From NCBI RefSeq assembly GCF_001469895.1, contig NZ_LOPY01000012.1, positions 1-52,051 of the forward strand: a stretch of 52,051 nt of DNA, given 5' to 3'. Shown piece by piece: positions 7,605 to 15,678 of the stretch. Both the position numbers and the translations under genes were made by a program. Source of the DNA: Pseudoalteromonas sp. XI10 (GTDB lineage: Bacteria > Pseudomonadota > Gammaproteobacteria > Enterobacterales > Alteromonadaceae). How positions within the stretch are numbered: position 1 is the first letter of the stretch; each line of letters opens with the position of its first letter. Below the pieces are notes generated by a model. The model saw nothing but the letters and a program-made list of their open reading frames with translations. It ran no database searches and was not told where the DNA came from.

Positions 7605-7741
7605 GACCGCTCAAGCTCTAGTAAATCAATAAGCCAACTAAGGCCGTAGGCAGAACCAACCACAACAAGGGCGCATAAAACCAACACACCTAGACCTAAT
7701 GCAATATCAGTCGGCTTTAAAATAGTGTCGTCGTTATTCAT
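7601..7741 (-). CDS. Single-helix membrane peptide
   Basis: 46 residues from the ATG at 7741. One membrane helix (about 11-36, IALGLGVLVLCALVVVGSAY) with an acidic C-terminus. Overlaps genes on both sides by a few bases, consistent with an operon. Function unknown. Confidence 0.55.
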   Translation of the reverse strand: MNNDDTILKPTDIALGLGVLVLCALVVVGSAYGLSWLIDLLELERS

Positions 7742-8219
7742 GGCCAGCACCCGCACGCGGTTTACCCGTTGGCCCTTGGTCTGGGCCAAGCTCCGAAAAT
7801 AGCGCTACATTCAACAACTGCTTAACATGCACATCGTGGAACAAATCGATTATTTCTTTATTGTTCTTGCTCGCTATCATGACTTGCGGGCGTTTATCGG
7901 CTTGAATTCTCATATCTTTTTCAACCATTTCACTGGCCAACTGCAGTGCAATGTCTTCTAACTTCCACCCGTTCGGATTAGTCGCACTCATTAAAATTGG
8001 TGTATTACGCGGCTGGGCTTGGGTTTCTAGCTGTTCAATAAGCTTAAGCGCATTACCCCACAGTTCAGCAAGGCCAGTTGAACCACACCTTTGCATTCTG
8101 TCTTGCTCTACGGTGATGTGTTTTTTTAGTAATTTAATTTCATCTGTGTTCATAGAAACCTCGTTAGTTTTATTCATTGCAAACCAGTTATGTTTACGGC
8201 GTTTTGGGGAACTGCTCAT
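7734..8219 (-). CDS. Hypothetical early protein
   Basis: 161 residues, ATG overlapping the previous stop (TAATG). An alternative start is the Met of MNTDEIKLL (residue 23). The middle (MQRCGSTGLAELWGNALKLIEQLE) is helical. No family recognised beyond resemblance to small phage early proteins. Confidence 0.6.
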   Translation of the reverse strand: MSSSPKRRKHNWFAMNKTNEVSMNTDEIKLLKKHITVEQDRMQRCGSTGLAELWGNALKLIEQLETQAQPRNTPILMSATNPNGWKLEDIALQLASEMVEKDMRIQADKRPQVMIASKNNKEIIDLFHDVHVKQLLNVALFSELGPDQGPTGKPRAGAGHE

Positions 8220-8611
8220 TACTCACCCCAAGGGTCGCGTAATTCTTTTCTTAACCTCTGAGCATCTAACTTGAGTTCAAGTTCTTCTCTGAGTGTTAAA
8301 CCTCTTTGTATGTTTTTGGCCGTGGCCACCACTTCTTTTTGAGGCTTTGGTAACTTTTCTGGCTTCTCTTTTGGTTTTATAGATAGCGGTTTCCGCACCT
8401 GCTTTTTGGCGTACTTGCCGCTCGGTACATACGCTTTACGATCACAGCCACAGCCTTTTACATTGCCTAAGTTGCACTTGCGAACTAATCGCTTGGTACC
8501 GCAAACACACTCGCAATAAAATTGCTGACCGCCTTGTTTATCTTTTTCGCCCTGTTTAACCACAGTCCAGTTATTGAACTTATCGCCAGGTGATACTAAT
8601 CCTGTTGCCAT
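8219..8611 (-). CDS. Zinc-binding domain protein with basic linker
   Basis: 130 residues. The N-terminal GDKFNNWTVVKQG...FYCECVCGTKRLVRKCNLGNVKGCGC resembles the zinc-binding module found at the N-terminus of phage AP2/HNH proteins, here with no nuclease part. A Lys/Pro-rich linker (about 60-95) follows, then a helical tail ending LRKELRDPWGE, a tail also found in phage ParB/NinE-like small proteins. Likely binds nucleic acid. Confidence 0.6.
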   Translation of the reverse strand: MATGLVSPGDKFNNWTVVKQGEKDKQGGQQFYCECVCGTKRLVRKCNLGNVKGCGCDRKAYVPSGKYAKKQVRKPLSIKPKEKPEKLPKPQKEVVATAKNIQRGLTLREELELKLDAQRLRKELRDPWGE

Positions 8612-8628
8612 GTTATACCTCTGCTCTC

Positions 8629-8847
8629 TTAAACTTTTCTTGGTGGGGCCATCATTGGCGGCGGGGTTGTTGCTCTTGGCTGATAACCAACAAACTGTAA
8701 GTTTGGCTGTATAACGCGGCGCTTAACTTCAAGGTCAATATTTACTGAGTCACGGCCAAGTGAGAACGCGATCACAACTGCTGCAAGGCAAATAAGCGCT
8801 AAAACAGAAATAGCGGCCATTAGCTCTATTGGGGTAAATGAGATCAT
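8629..8847 (-). CDS. Small membrane protein with proline-rich tail
   Basis: 72 residues. N-terminal membrane helix (about 6-28, IELMAAISVLALICLAAVVIAF) and a soluble tail ending in TTPPPMMAPPRKV. Overlaps the start of the preceding gene by 4 bp. Function unknown. Confidence 0.55.
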   Translation of the reverse strand: MISFTPIELMAAISVLALICLAAVVIAFSLGRDSVNIDLEVKRRVIQPNLQFVGYQPRATTPPPMMAPPRKV

Positions 8848-9266
8848 GATGCGTTTCTCCGTTTTTTAATTTCACCCTCTAAAACTGAGTAATCAAGAGA
8901 AGTGGGTAACTGAGTCTCAGCTGAAATAAGCTCCATTAATCCGTTCGCAATTTCAAAAAGTTTAAGCGAGGCCAAAAGCTCATCTTTTTGTCCAAGCGGG
9001 TGGTTCAAAATAATTGCCGCTGAAAGGAACTTTTCCATGCTCATTACATAAAAAGGAGGAGTGCGTTTTATTAAATTTGATTTTTTTAATTTGGTGTACT
9101 TGATTAATGATATTGAACTGACTAAATCAAGTTCTGCTCTAATAATTTTATATCCATCATAAAGATTTACATGCTTAGCTAAATCGGCATTATTGGCTTT
9201 TGATGCCGTCAAAAAGTTAAAAGCTCTTTTAAATAAATTAATCATGCGCTGCATTCTCCCAACCAC
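8844..9266 (-). CDS. Hypothetical helical protein
   Basis: 140 residues, mostly helical and basic in the N-terminal half. The start overlaps the next gene by 25 bp; the internal Met of MINLFKRAF (position 7) is an alternative start. No motif recognised. Confidence 0.55.
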   Translation of the reverse strand: MVGRMQRMINLFKRAFNFLTASKANNADLAKHVNLYDGYKIIRAELDLVSSISLIKYTKLKKSNLIKRTPPFYVMSMEKFLSAAIILNHPLGQKDELLASLKLFEIANGLMELISAETQLPTSLDYSVLEGEIKKRRNAS

Positions 9267-9478
9267 TTAAGCGGTACCCCAAACGACATAAAGGTGATCA
9301 TTCGACGCCTTTCCTCTAAATCGGCTAAGGTGTGTGCTGTTCTACCAAACTTCCTAGCCGACTTAACGACCTGCATTTCAAAGTCCAATTGTTGATGAAA
9401 ATAAATAGACTTTTCTTCCTCAAACAAAGGTCGTTTAAGCACCTGTTTAATGGCTACCGTTAGCTTGCTTAATTTCAT
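9242..9478 (-). CDS. Small hypothetical protein
   Basis: 78 residues from the ATG at 9478, preceded by GGAAGG. Basic and helical, with the cluster LADLEERRRMITFM. Possibly nucleic-acid binding; no family recognised. Lies immediately downstream of the integrase. Confidence 0.55.
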   Translation of the reverse strand: MKLSKLTVAIKQVLKRPLFEEEKSIYFHQQLDFEMQVVKSARKFGRTAHTLADLEERRRMITFMSFGVPLKWLGECSA

Positions 9479-9538
9479 ATAACGTCTTCCTTCCTGTAAA
9501 TTGCCCCAAATGCGCCCTAACCCACACCACACAACGGA

Positions 9539-10750
9539 TTAATTAAGCGCGTTAAAATCGTATGATCTTGTCTCTGTCTTGGTTTCACATTCCGTTTTCA
9601 CTGCATGTAAATGGTCAGCCCAGCGCGCCAAAGCTTCTCTTTTTATAGGTGTTGGATCTTCTTGCAAGTACGTTTGCTGCAGGTCTGTTAATTTGTGATT
9701 TAATAGCAGTTCAGCCACCACTGAATCGATACCAATAATCAACCAGCGACCACGGCAAAACTTTCTCAAATCGTGGGCGCTCCACTTCTTATTGCTCACT
9801 TGGTTTACTAGCTTGCTTGCATCACTTTCAGAGATTGGCCCGCGCTTTTTGGCTGGAAAAATGTATTTACTACGGTTGGTTTTTAGGCTTCTCTTATGCC
9901 AATCGATTAACGTTTTAAGCGCGTGATCAGTGAGTGGTATGACATGCTCAGTCGTTTTGGTTATTTCTTCTGGTAAAGTGATCAAGTTATGGGTCGTATC
10001 TATGAACTCCCACTTTAACTGGCGGGTTTCACCTATGCGGGTACCATGCAACAACATAAACCAGCACATCATTTCGGCCATGGTATTAGGCTTTAATAAT
10101 GACAACGCAAGTTCTGGCTCGTTACCAATCGACAAGCGGGCTTTTTTTGGCTTGATTGCTGTTTGAATGAATGATTTAAACGTTGTGTCTTTTAATGGGT
10201 TGCGCTCTATTAACTCGGTTTTTTCTGCTTGATCAAAGGCGCGTTTTAGTAGTTGAAAATGATGGCGAATAGAGCTCAATGCATAATCATCATTTTGCAT
10301 TGGCCAAATCAAGTGGTTTTCACATTCAACATTAGAGAACGTGGCTAATTCGCACTGACCTAACTTTGGTATTAAGTGGGTTTCTATCGTCGACTTTATA
10401 TTAATACGGCGTTTTTCAGATATTGTTTTATCTGCTTCTTGACGACTCGAAAACCATGCTAATAATTCGCTAACTGTTTCAAATTGATTGGTAATAACGG
10501 GTAAATCTAATTGATGCTTCGTCATTAAATCTGGCACTAGCTCAAGCATTTTTTTACAGTTGAATAAAGGCCATACTCCAACTTTATGCCAATTGCCTGA
10601 TTTAAAGTCGACTAAAAACCATGAGCCTGTTTTACGTGATGCATGCATTCTTAGCACAAGCGGATAGCGCGGATCACGAAACCGATTAAACCCAGCGCTA
10701 ACTTGCTGTTTTATTAGGTTGTCTGTGAGGTTAGCGCGGTAATGGCTCAT
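9539..10750 (-). CDS. int: Tyrosine recombinase (integrase)
   Basis: 403 residues, typical of phage integrases. An N-terminal arm-binding-like part and a SAM-like core-binding domain (about 90-190) precede the catalytic domain. Catalytic residues: Arg238 in HGTRIGE, HDLR with His326 and Arg329, His352 in LLNHK, and Tyr361 in LQQTYLQ. Its presence in a genome with plasmid replicons means the element may integrate, or the enzyme may resolve dimers. No attP with an obvious core is seen nearby. It is not protelomerase-like in length or motifs. Confidence 0.92.
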   Translation of the reverse strand: MSHYRANLTDNLIKQQVSAGFNRFRDPRYPLVLRMHASRKTGSWFLVDFKSGNWHKVGVWPLFNCKKMLELVPDLMTKHQLDLPVITNQFETVSELLAWFSSRQEADKTISEKRRINIKSTIETHLIPKLGQCELATFSNVECENHLIWPMQNDDYALSSIRHHFQLLKRAFDQAEKTELIERNPLKDTTFKSFIQTAIKPKKARLSIGNEPELALSLLKPNTMAEMMCWFMLLHGTRIGETRQLKWEFIDTTHNLITLPEEITKTTEHVIPLTDHALKTLIDWHKRSLKTNRSKYIFPAKKRGPISESDASKLVNQVSNKKWSAHDLRKFCRGRWLIIGIDSVVAELLLNHKLTDLQQTYLQEDPTPIKREALARWADHLHAVKTECETKTETRSYDFNALN

Positions 10751-10787
10751 TATTTAATCACACCTTATTAAGAAAATTTGTGGATAA

Positions 10788-10958
10788 CTAAAACGTGTAT
10801 TGCTGTTCGATTTCTTTTAAAGCTTTCATATCTTCATGAACGCGGCGGCGGCGAACCTTCGCAGGATCAGCTTTTGTTAGGATTTGTCGCGAAGGGCGTT
10901 TCCAACCTGAATACGGTGTATAGTTTTTGTGTAAAGGCTCTAAAAATTGTTCTTTCAT
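10788..10958 (-). CDS. Small hypothetical basic protein
   Basis: 56 residues from the ATG at 10958 with GGAG at good spacing. Strongly basic centre (KRPSRQILTKADPAKVRRRR). Overlaps the Q-like gene end by 4 bp. Function unknown. Confidence 0.55.
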   Translation of the reverse strand: MKEQFLEPLHKNYTPYSGWKRPSRQILTKADPAKVRRRRVHEDMKALKEIEQQYTF

Positions 10959-11368
10959 TTCATATCTCCACTGGCAATTAAACACCCCGTTAACCACTCA
11001 CGGGCCTCAGCTAAGCGTCGGTTATAAGTTCTTAAACTCATACCAAGCCTTAGCGCTCTATCAACTCGTTTCGCATCTACTGGTAAGTTCTTTATGAGCA
11101 ATGCGCCGTATTCATAGCGACACACAAGCACAGCGTTCTTGTTTTTTTCTTTTAACCGCGAAAGCGCTGACTCAATTGTTAGCTCAACGCAGTCGGTCAC
11201 TAATGCCCTGCTGCCTGAACAGCCACGGGCAAAACTGCCCTGCTCCATAATAATTTGCATAATTGATGTGCTACGACGAACGGCGCCCGAATGCACCCAA
11301 CGGGCCCACAACTCTAAATAAGCATCAAGCTCTCGTTCTTGTGTCTTACTGCGCACCGAACCAACCAT
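10955..11368 (-). CDS. Phage antitermination Q-like protein
   Basis: 137 residues from the ATG at 11368 (a GTG at 11374 is also possible). The pattern AYLELWARWVHSGAV...DCVELTIESALSRL...VDRALRLGMSLRTYNRRLAEAREWL fits the Q-type late antiterminator family, whose C-terminal helix-turn-helix resembles sigma region 4. It would load on RNA polymerase near the late promoter and let it pass terminators. The terminator at 4944-4973 before the lysis genes is the natural target. Family call is from pattern, not alignment. Confidence 0.65.
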   Translation of the reverse strand: MVGSVRSKTQERELDAYLELWARWVHSGAVRRSTSIMQIIMEQGSFARGCSGSRALVTDCVELTIESALSRLKEKNKNAVLVCRYEYGALLIKNLPVDAKRVDRALRLGMSLRTYNRRLAEAREWLTGCLIASGDMK

Positions 11369-11370
11369 AA

Positions 11371-11802
11371 TCACTTACTCTTTTTCGCACTTACGCGATT
11401 ATTTCGGTGCTTTATTCGGCACTCGCTAAGTAATTCATCAGGCGTTAGAACGTGGCCAGGTAAACACTTATTAACGACCTTATCTGTAAAATAAAAATCC
11501 CCCCGGGCACAGCTAACATCGTTATAAATTGGGCGCGATAAATTGCTCCCATACTGATGGCAAATAATCGCTTTACGTGCTCTAAGCAGCTTTAATTCTT
11601 CTGCATTTTGTGGGTTGAAAACGAGCGTTACGCGGTGTTCGGTAAACATGCAGCCTGTATTAGCCGCATGATTAAGGCGTACTTTTTCGCTATCAGTCGT
11701 GCCCAAATTCACATAATCAAGCAGCCCTTTGTGCTGAGCACTTACGTGCCCGTACACAGCTCTTAGCGCTTCTGGAGTACCTGCAAACAAAACAATAATC
11801 AT
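11371..11802 (-). CDS. Hypothetical protein downstream of cro
   Basis: 143 residues. Opens MIIVLFAGTPEALRAVYGHV, an alpha/beta-looking start; the rest is mixed with several Cys/His and a basic tail (HRNNRVSAKKSK). Overlaps both neighbours by 4 bp, so co-translated with the Cro-like gene. I do not recognise a family. Confidence 0.6.
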   Translation of the reverse strand: MIIVLFAGTPEALRAVYGHVSAQHKGLLDYVNLGTTDSEKVRLNHAANTGCMFTEHRVTLVFNPQNAEELKLLRARKAIICHQYGSNLSRPIYNDVSCARGDFYFTDKVVNKCLPGHVLTPDELLSECRIKHRNNRVSAKKSK

Positions 11803-12023
11803 GAGCTCACCTTTTTGTTTTTCTTATTCGAAAACGCTTGTTGCCACTTTTCCAAATCAATCTTGTTTTCACTCTTTAACAAGATAATTTGGCACTGTGT
11901 TGGGCGTGGGAATCGCTCAAGGGCGTAATAGCTATAAACGGTTCGGTGCAGCAAACCTAAATGTGCAGCCGCATCCTTTGATGAACCGCCAAACTTTGTA
12001 TTTACCCACTCTGCAAATGTCAT
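11799..12023 (-). CDS. Cro-like HTH regulator
   Basis: 74 residues. WVNTKFGGSSKDAAAHLGLLHRTVYSYY has helix-turn-helix spacing. First gene leftward from the cI/cro control region, divergent from the repressor, with AAGGTG before the ATG. By position and size it is the Cro-type protein, which would compete with CI at the operators between 12056 and 12134. Confidence 0.75.
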   Translation of the reverse strand: MTFAEWVNTKFGGSSKDAAAHLGLLHRTVYSYYALERFPRPTQCQIILLKSENKIDLEKWQQAFSNKKNKKVSS

Positions 12024-12055
12024 AAAAACACCTTATGTGATTTTTATTAGACAAT

Positions 12056-12070
12056 AACACGTATCGTGGT
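12056..12070. promoter_or_regulatory. Operator O1 (cro promoter)
   Basis: AACAC-GTATC-GTGGT, one mismatch from the palindrome AACAC-N5-GTGTT. It lies about +5 to +20 relative to the predicted cro transcription start. Confidence 0.6.
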
Positions 12071-12081
12071 ATTTAAAAATA

Positions 12082-12110
12082 CTTATAGCATGCTTTTTGT
12101 GGGTTTGCAG
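12082..12110 (-). promoter_or_regulatory. Leftward promoter for cro and the early genes
   Basis: On the minus strand: -35 CTGCAA (12110-12105), 17-bp spacer, extended -10 TGC-TATAAG (12087-12082). A 29-bp near-copy of this block drives the methylase gene at 24080-24108. Confidence 0.65.
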
Positions 12111-12119
12111 CTAGCAATT

Positions 12120-12134
12120 AACACATTTTGTGTT
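12120..12134. promoter_or_regulatory. Operator O2 (cI side)
   Basis: AACACATTTTGTGTT, a perfect palindrome apart from the central base, about 37 bp upstream of the cI start and upstream of the cro -35. Likely CI or Cro binding site. Confidence 0.65.
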
Positions 12135-12170
12135 ACCATCTTAAAAATACACGGTTAACATGAGCAGCCT

Positions 12171-12797
12171 ATGAAGACTCTTACAGTGAATGAACAAGGC
12201 CCAGCAACAATTACTGAGCGACTTAAAGAGCTAAGAACCAGTAAAAAACTGTTACAGCGCGAAGCTGCAAAGAAAGTTGGGTTAAGCCCGACTGCTTGGT
12301 CTAATTATGAAACGGGACTACGTACGCCCAGTGGCGAGCTACTAAAAGAAATTGCCAGAGCGTTTGATGTATCACTTGAATACGTGCTTGGCCTGAACGC
12401 AAACATCGATGGCAGTTCGCCTCACTATGCAGTGAACGATACAAGTGAAGTGGCAATTAATCGTAAAACGTTAAAGTCTCTTAATATTTCAGAACATAAT
12501 TTGCGTGAAGTAACAGTGACAGATGACGCCATGACAGATGCCTTTAACAAAGGCGAAACCGTGTTCATTGATACAGGTGTTACGCGTGTATCAAAACAAC
12601 CTGGCATCTATGCGATTCAAGATGATTCAGGGGTTGTATTGCGAGGTATTCGCGGCGAGATAGGCGGCGGTTTCACCCTATTTACTCACAACAAAAAAGA
12701 TTACAGCGACCAACCAATGACAGAAAGCCAATTACAAAACCTCGACATTATCGGGAAGTACATTGGTCACTGGCAATGGGCTGATAAAAAGCTGTAA
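12171..12797 (+). CDS. CI/LexA-like repressor with inactive S24 domain
   Basis: 208 residues. N-terminal XRE helix-turn-helix (about 12-75: REAAKKVGLSPTAWSNYETG) and a C-terminal S24-type domain (about 100-205). The catalytic Ser position is Ala120 (TDDAM in place of GDSM) and the Lys position is Arg158 (VVLRGIRG). No Ala-Gly or Cys-Gly cleavage site is seen in the linker. It should still dimerise and repress but should not self-cleave on RecA activation. Divergent from the Cro-like gene; likely the prophage repressor. Confidence 0.88.
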   Translation: MKTLTVNEQGPATITERLKELRTSKKLLQREAAKKVGLSPTAWSNYETGLRTPSGELLKEIARAFDVSLEYVLGLNANIDGSSPHYAVNDTSEVAINRKTLKSLNISEHNLREVTVTDDAMTDAFNKGETVFIDTGVTRVSKQPGIYAIQDDSGVVLRGIRGEIGGGFTLFTHNKKDYSDQPMTESQLQNLDIIGKYIGHWQWADKKL

Positions 12798-12870
12798 TGG
12801 CTTTTTTTCGCCAACAAAAACCACAAAACGTGATCAAACCGAAAATATACACACAACGAAGGACTACCAA

Positions 12871-13128
12871 ATGACTACACTCGCGCAAGCACAAAGAAAC
12901 ACTTTAAAGTCACTGAATCGCGAAGGTGGGCGCCTTCTTTCAATGAAGAACAACGCAGAGGCGATCATTCGCTTAAGTGAAGGGAGTGTTACACCCGAAA
13001 TCGTTGAGCAAATTATTATGCATGCACTTGCTATACAGCACGATGCAGAAGATACACAGCTTGCGTTACAAAACACCGCCATTGCGATTGGTGATTTAAA
13101 CGTAGTAGCAATAACACAACAAGGATAG
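12871..13128 (+). CDS. Hypothetical protein downstream of repressor
   Basis: 85 residues from the ATG at 12871, chosen for GAAGGA at good spacing. Helical throughout (GRLLSMKNNAEAIIRLSEG, IIMHALAIQHDAED). First gene of a plus-strand run ending at 15485 that may be expressed in the lysogen. Function unknown. Confidence 0.6.
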   Translation: MTTLAQAQRNTLKSLNREGGRLLSMKNNAEAIIRLSEGSVTPEIVEQIIMHALAIQHDAEDTQLALQNTAIAIGDLNVVAITQQG

Positions 13129-13133
13129 CCGCC

Positions 13134-13448
13134 ATGTTAAACGAGCATGAAAAAACGATATTAAACCAACTGGCCGAGGGCAAAACCAATTATGAAATTG
13201 GTAGTTCCCTTGGTTATAACCAAACCGAGTTAGGTGTGCAGCTGCGGTTCATGCAAGCAAAGGTTGGGGCTAAAACCCTTGCTCATTTAATGCACCGTGC
13301 TTGGCAGTTAGGGTTATTGGGCACTCGCACATTATGCCTTTGCTTGGCTGTGTTAGGAGCAAGCCACATTAGCGACACAAAAGCCATGCGCCCCGTTCGT
13401 TTAGTTCGTACTCATGTTCGTGTAGCTCGACGCGTAGAGGTAGCATAA
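13134..13448 (+). CDS. LuxR-type HTH protein with C-terminal hydrophobic segment
   Basis: 104 residues. The first 60 (LNEHEKTILNQLAEGKTNYEIGSSLG...FMQAKVGAKTLAHLMHRAWQLGLL) match the LuxR/GerE DNA-binding domain. There is no N-terminal ligand or receiver domain. A hydrophobic stretch follows (about 63-80, GTRTLCLCLAVLGASHI), then a very basic tail. AAGGAT precedes the ATG; the stop overlaps the methylase start. It may be a membrane-tethered or partner-dependent regulator. Confidence 0.65.
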   Translation: MLNEHEKTILNQLAEGKTNYEIGSSLGYNQTELGVQLRFMQAKVGAKTLAHLMHRAWQLGLLGTRTLCLCLAVLGASHISDTKAMRPVRLVRTHVRVARRVEVA

Positions 13449-14074
13449 TGGCGTCAATCAACAACCATGCTAGCAAAAGCACCAAACGGCATCGCGATAC
13501 AACCCGCACACCTTTGTGGCTCTTTGCTGCATTTAACAGCCAATACAACTATGTACTTGATGCTGCAGCAACAAAGCAATCGGCTTTATGTGATCACTTT
13601 TACACAAAGCAGCGCAATGCATTAAAGATAGATTGGTCTGCAGACATTATCCCATTTGAAGAAACGCCCGCTGTTTGGATAAACCCACCCTATAGCAACA
13701 TTCTGCCATGGGTAGACAAAAGCGTAGAGCAGCAAAATAAAGGTGTATTAAGCACCTTACTCGTGCCGCGCGACAATCGTACCGAATGGTGGCCGCACGA
13801 CAGAGCTAGCAAAATTATAGACATTGTTGGCTACTACGAAGAACAGGGCGTGTATAAAAGCGGGCCTAATAAAGGCAAGCCAAAATTAAAATGGCGCAGT
13901 GGTGGTATTCGCTTTATCAATTCACGAACTGGTAAAGAAGAACCGGCAGAACTCAACAAACCAATGTGCCTCATTGAGTTTAACCCACACCTAATTGGTC
14001 AGCCTTGCCAATTTGGCACAATTCAAAAAAACGTACTTATGGCCATGGGCCACAACGCATTAAACGAGAAATAA
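13448..14074 (+). CDS. Phage N6-adenine DNA methyltransferase (Dam family)
   Basis: 208 residues matching the phage Dam family (PF05869-type): TPLWLFAAFNSQYNYVLDAAAT near the start, the catalytic motif IV as NPPY (79-82, WINPPYSN), and RSGGIRFINSRTG later. It transfers a methyl group from AdoMet to adenine; GATC specificity is likely for the family but not shown. The TGATC(A/G) hexamers upstream of terS would be substrates. The start overlaps the previous stop (TAATG). Confidence 0.9.
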   Translation: MASINNHASKSTKRHRDTTRTPLWLFAAFNSQYNYVLDAAATKQSALCDHFYTKQRNALKIDWSADIIPFEETPAVWINPPYSNILPWVDKSVEQQNKGVLSTLLVPRDNRTEWWPHDRASKIIDIVGYYEEQGVYKSGPNKGKPKLKWRSGGIRFINSRTGKEEPAELNKPMCLIEFNPHLIGQPCQFGTIQKNVLMAMGHNALNEK

Positions 14075-14075
14075 C

Positions 14076-14951
14076 ATGACAAACGAGCAACCAAGTCACG
14101 ACCAGATCACAGACATACTAACTCAAGTGCATTCATCTGATTTATTAACTGCATTTATCCATGCTTACAACCAAGAGCAAGCAGAAAGTGAAGAACAACA
14201 AACAATCCATGAGCTTTATAAACAAAACACAGCTGATGAAATCCAGATACTAAAATCTCAACTTGAAGCAGAAAAGCGACTTGTTGCCTCTCAGCAAGAA
14301 AGCCTAGCGCAGCAAACAGAAGATTTAAAAAAAGCTGCTAAAGCGATTGAAGATGCACAAACACTCGCAAAGGCGACAACAGCGCAACTTAATCAAATAA
14401 CAACGCTAAAGCAGCAATTAGAAGCTACTCAGCAAGCCGTTCGTGAACTAAAGCAACTCAACCCAGAAAAGCTAAAAGAACAAATAAAGCGCACTAAAGA
14501 GGCTAACGTAAAAGCCCAATCGCGTAATAAAAAATTAATGCTTGAAGCTAAAGAATACCGCAAAACGATTGCCCACCATGAGCAGCGTTATAACGAATGC
14601 ATTAACAAAATACGCCAGCAAAAAGCAGAGCTAGAACATAACACAGGCGCGGGCCTATACCACAAAGGCAAAGATCACTTAATAATTTGGCCGCAAAAAA
14701 CAAAAATGGAACGACCAGACGGCAGCATATTTGAAAGCAGATCATTGTTATACCTACACCAAAGTGGGCGTGGTGGCTTAGTTACATTTGACCCAGAAAC
14801 AGGCGCACAACTTTGCGCAGCCCCCAAAGGCGGGTTAAGAATGGCCGATGAAACCATAGAATATGCAAAAGATTGGTTATTTACCGTTAACGAACTGCAA
14901 GATGGGGTGGTACACGATAAAGACATGATCCCCGTTAATCACAACCTTTAA
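14076..14951 (+). CDS. Long coiled-coil protein
   Basis: 291 residues. Residues about 35-195 are a nearly unbroken coiled coil rich in Q, E, K and A. The C-terminal part (about 195-290: YHKGKDHLIIWPQKTKMERPDGSIF...) is globular with short beta strands. It follows the Dam gene by one base. No family recognised; a KfrA-like or structural role is possible but not supported by an HTH. Confidence 0.6.
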   Translation: MTNEQPSHDQITDILTQVHSSDLLTAFIHAYNQEQAESEEQQTIHELYKQNTADEIQILKSQLEAEKRLVASQQESLAQQTEDLKKAAKAIEDAQTLAKATTAQLNQITTLKQQLEATQQAVRELKQLNPEKLKEQIKRTKEANVKAQSRNKKLMLEAKEYRKTIAHHEQRYNECINKIRQQKAELEHNTGAGLYHKGKDHLIIWPQKTKMERPDGSIFESRSLLYLHQSGRGGLVTFDPETGAQLCAAPKGGLRMADETIEYAKDWLFTVNELQDGVVHDKDMIPVNHNL

Positions 14952-14959
14952 GTTAAAAG

Positions 14960-15256
14960 ATGGGTATCGTTATGGGACAAAAAACAAAACATGGTGATTA
15001 CATATCGCTGTACTGGGAAGATAAAACCCATGAGTACTTACGTGGGCACGTAACCACCGAAGAAGCGCAAAAAGTGCTCGATTTTGAATGTGGTGATATT
15101 AAAATCACCGGCATTCGGCATACTTATGCTTTTTGGGGGGTTGGAATTGATGAAGTTGGCGAACCTTGTTCTTTGTTCTACCCAAGAGAAACACCTGGTA
15201 GAGGCCGTTTTAAAGTAACAGAAATATCATTCGAGAAGACCACTGATGAAAGTTAG
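14960..15256 (+). CDS. Hypothetical protein
   Basis: 98 residues from the ATG at 14960; the ATG at 14972 is equally possible. Aromatic-rich, beta-leaning (YISLYWEDKTHEYLRGHV, GIRHTYAFWGVGIDEVG). Overlaps the next gene by 11 bp. Function unknown. Confidence 0.55.
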   Translation: MGIVMGQKTKHGDYISLYWEDKTHEYLRGHVTTEEAQKVLDFECGDIKITGIRHTYAFWGVGIDEVGEPCSLFYPRETPGRGRFKVTEISFEKTTDES

Positions 15257-15485
15257 CGTTGACGGCATGCGCCGAAATATGACCGATGATTTAACTAGAT
15301 TGCGTGAAGCAATTTTGTCGATCACTGACAATCTTTACCAAGATGATAAACAAGAAATAATCGATAGCTTTGACCAAGTCGCGTGTAATCAAAACAGTTT
15401 TAACTGTATGTACGACGATGAAAACCCATCATTTAATGACTTGCGTGATTCATGTGAAGTAGAGCTAATTGGTGATTATGATTAA
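15246..15485 (+). CDS. Small acidic hypothetical protein
   Basis: 79 residues, strongly acidic (many D and E), ending VELIGDYD. GAGAAG precedes the ATG. Last gene of the plus-strand run that follows the repressor; a GC hairpin lies just after it. An acidic DNA-mimic role is imaginable but unsupported. Confidence 0.55.
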   Translation: MKVSVDGMRRNMTDDLTRLREAILSITDNLYQDDKQEIIDSFDQVACNQNSFNCMYDDENPSFNDLRDSCEVELIGDYD

Positions 15486-15500
15486 CCCCTCACTATACTA

Positions 15501-15515
15501 GCCCGCCATGCGGGC
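15501..15515 (+). terminator. GC hairpin after the repressor operon
   Basis: GCCCGC-cat-GCGGGC followed by a C-rich run rather than T. Could end transcription of the 12.1-15.5 kb genes, but is not a canonical intrinsic terminator. Confidence 0.45.
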
Positions 15516-15579
15516 CCCCCTCCCACTTTGCCAATTAACTAATAATAACCATATACCTCTACCTACCAAAACCACACAA

Positions 15580-15645
15580 AAAAGTATTTAATAAATATTT
15601 ATTGAGTATTTATTAAATACTACTTGCATATTTAAAAAGTATGTT
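15580..15645. repeat. Array B of 11-bp AT-rich units (6 copies), parS candidate
   Basis: Six abutting 11-mers from 15580: AAAAGTATTTA, ATAAATATTTA, TTGAGTATTTA, TTAAATACTAC, TTGCATATTTA, AAAAGTATGTT. The array ends 33 bp before parA, where type Ib partition operons keep operator and centromere. Same unit as arrays A, C, D and E. Confidence 0.8.
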
Positions 15646-15678
15646 TTACTTTAATTAGGCCAACAAGAGGAAACGAGC

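Noticed and set aside
10779..10787. Perfect DnaA box TGTGGATAA upstream of the integrase
   Set aside because: Isolated, far from iterons and from both initiator genes; one such match is expected by chance in 52 kb.
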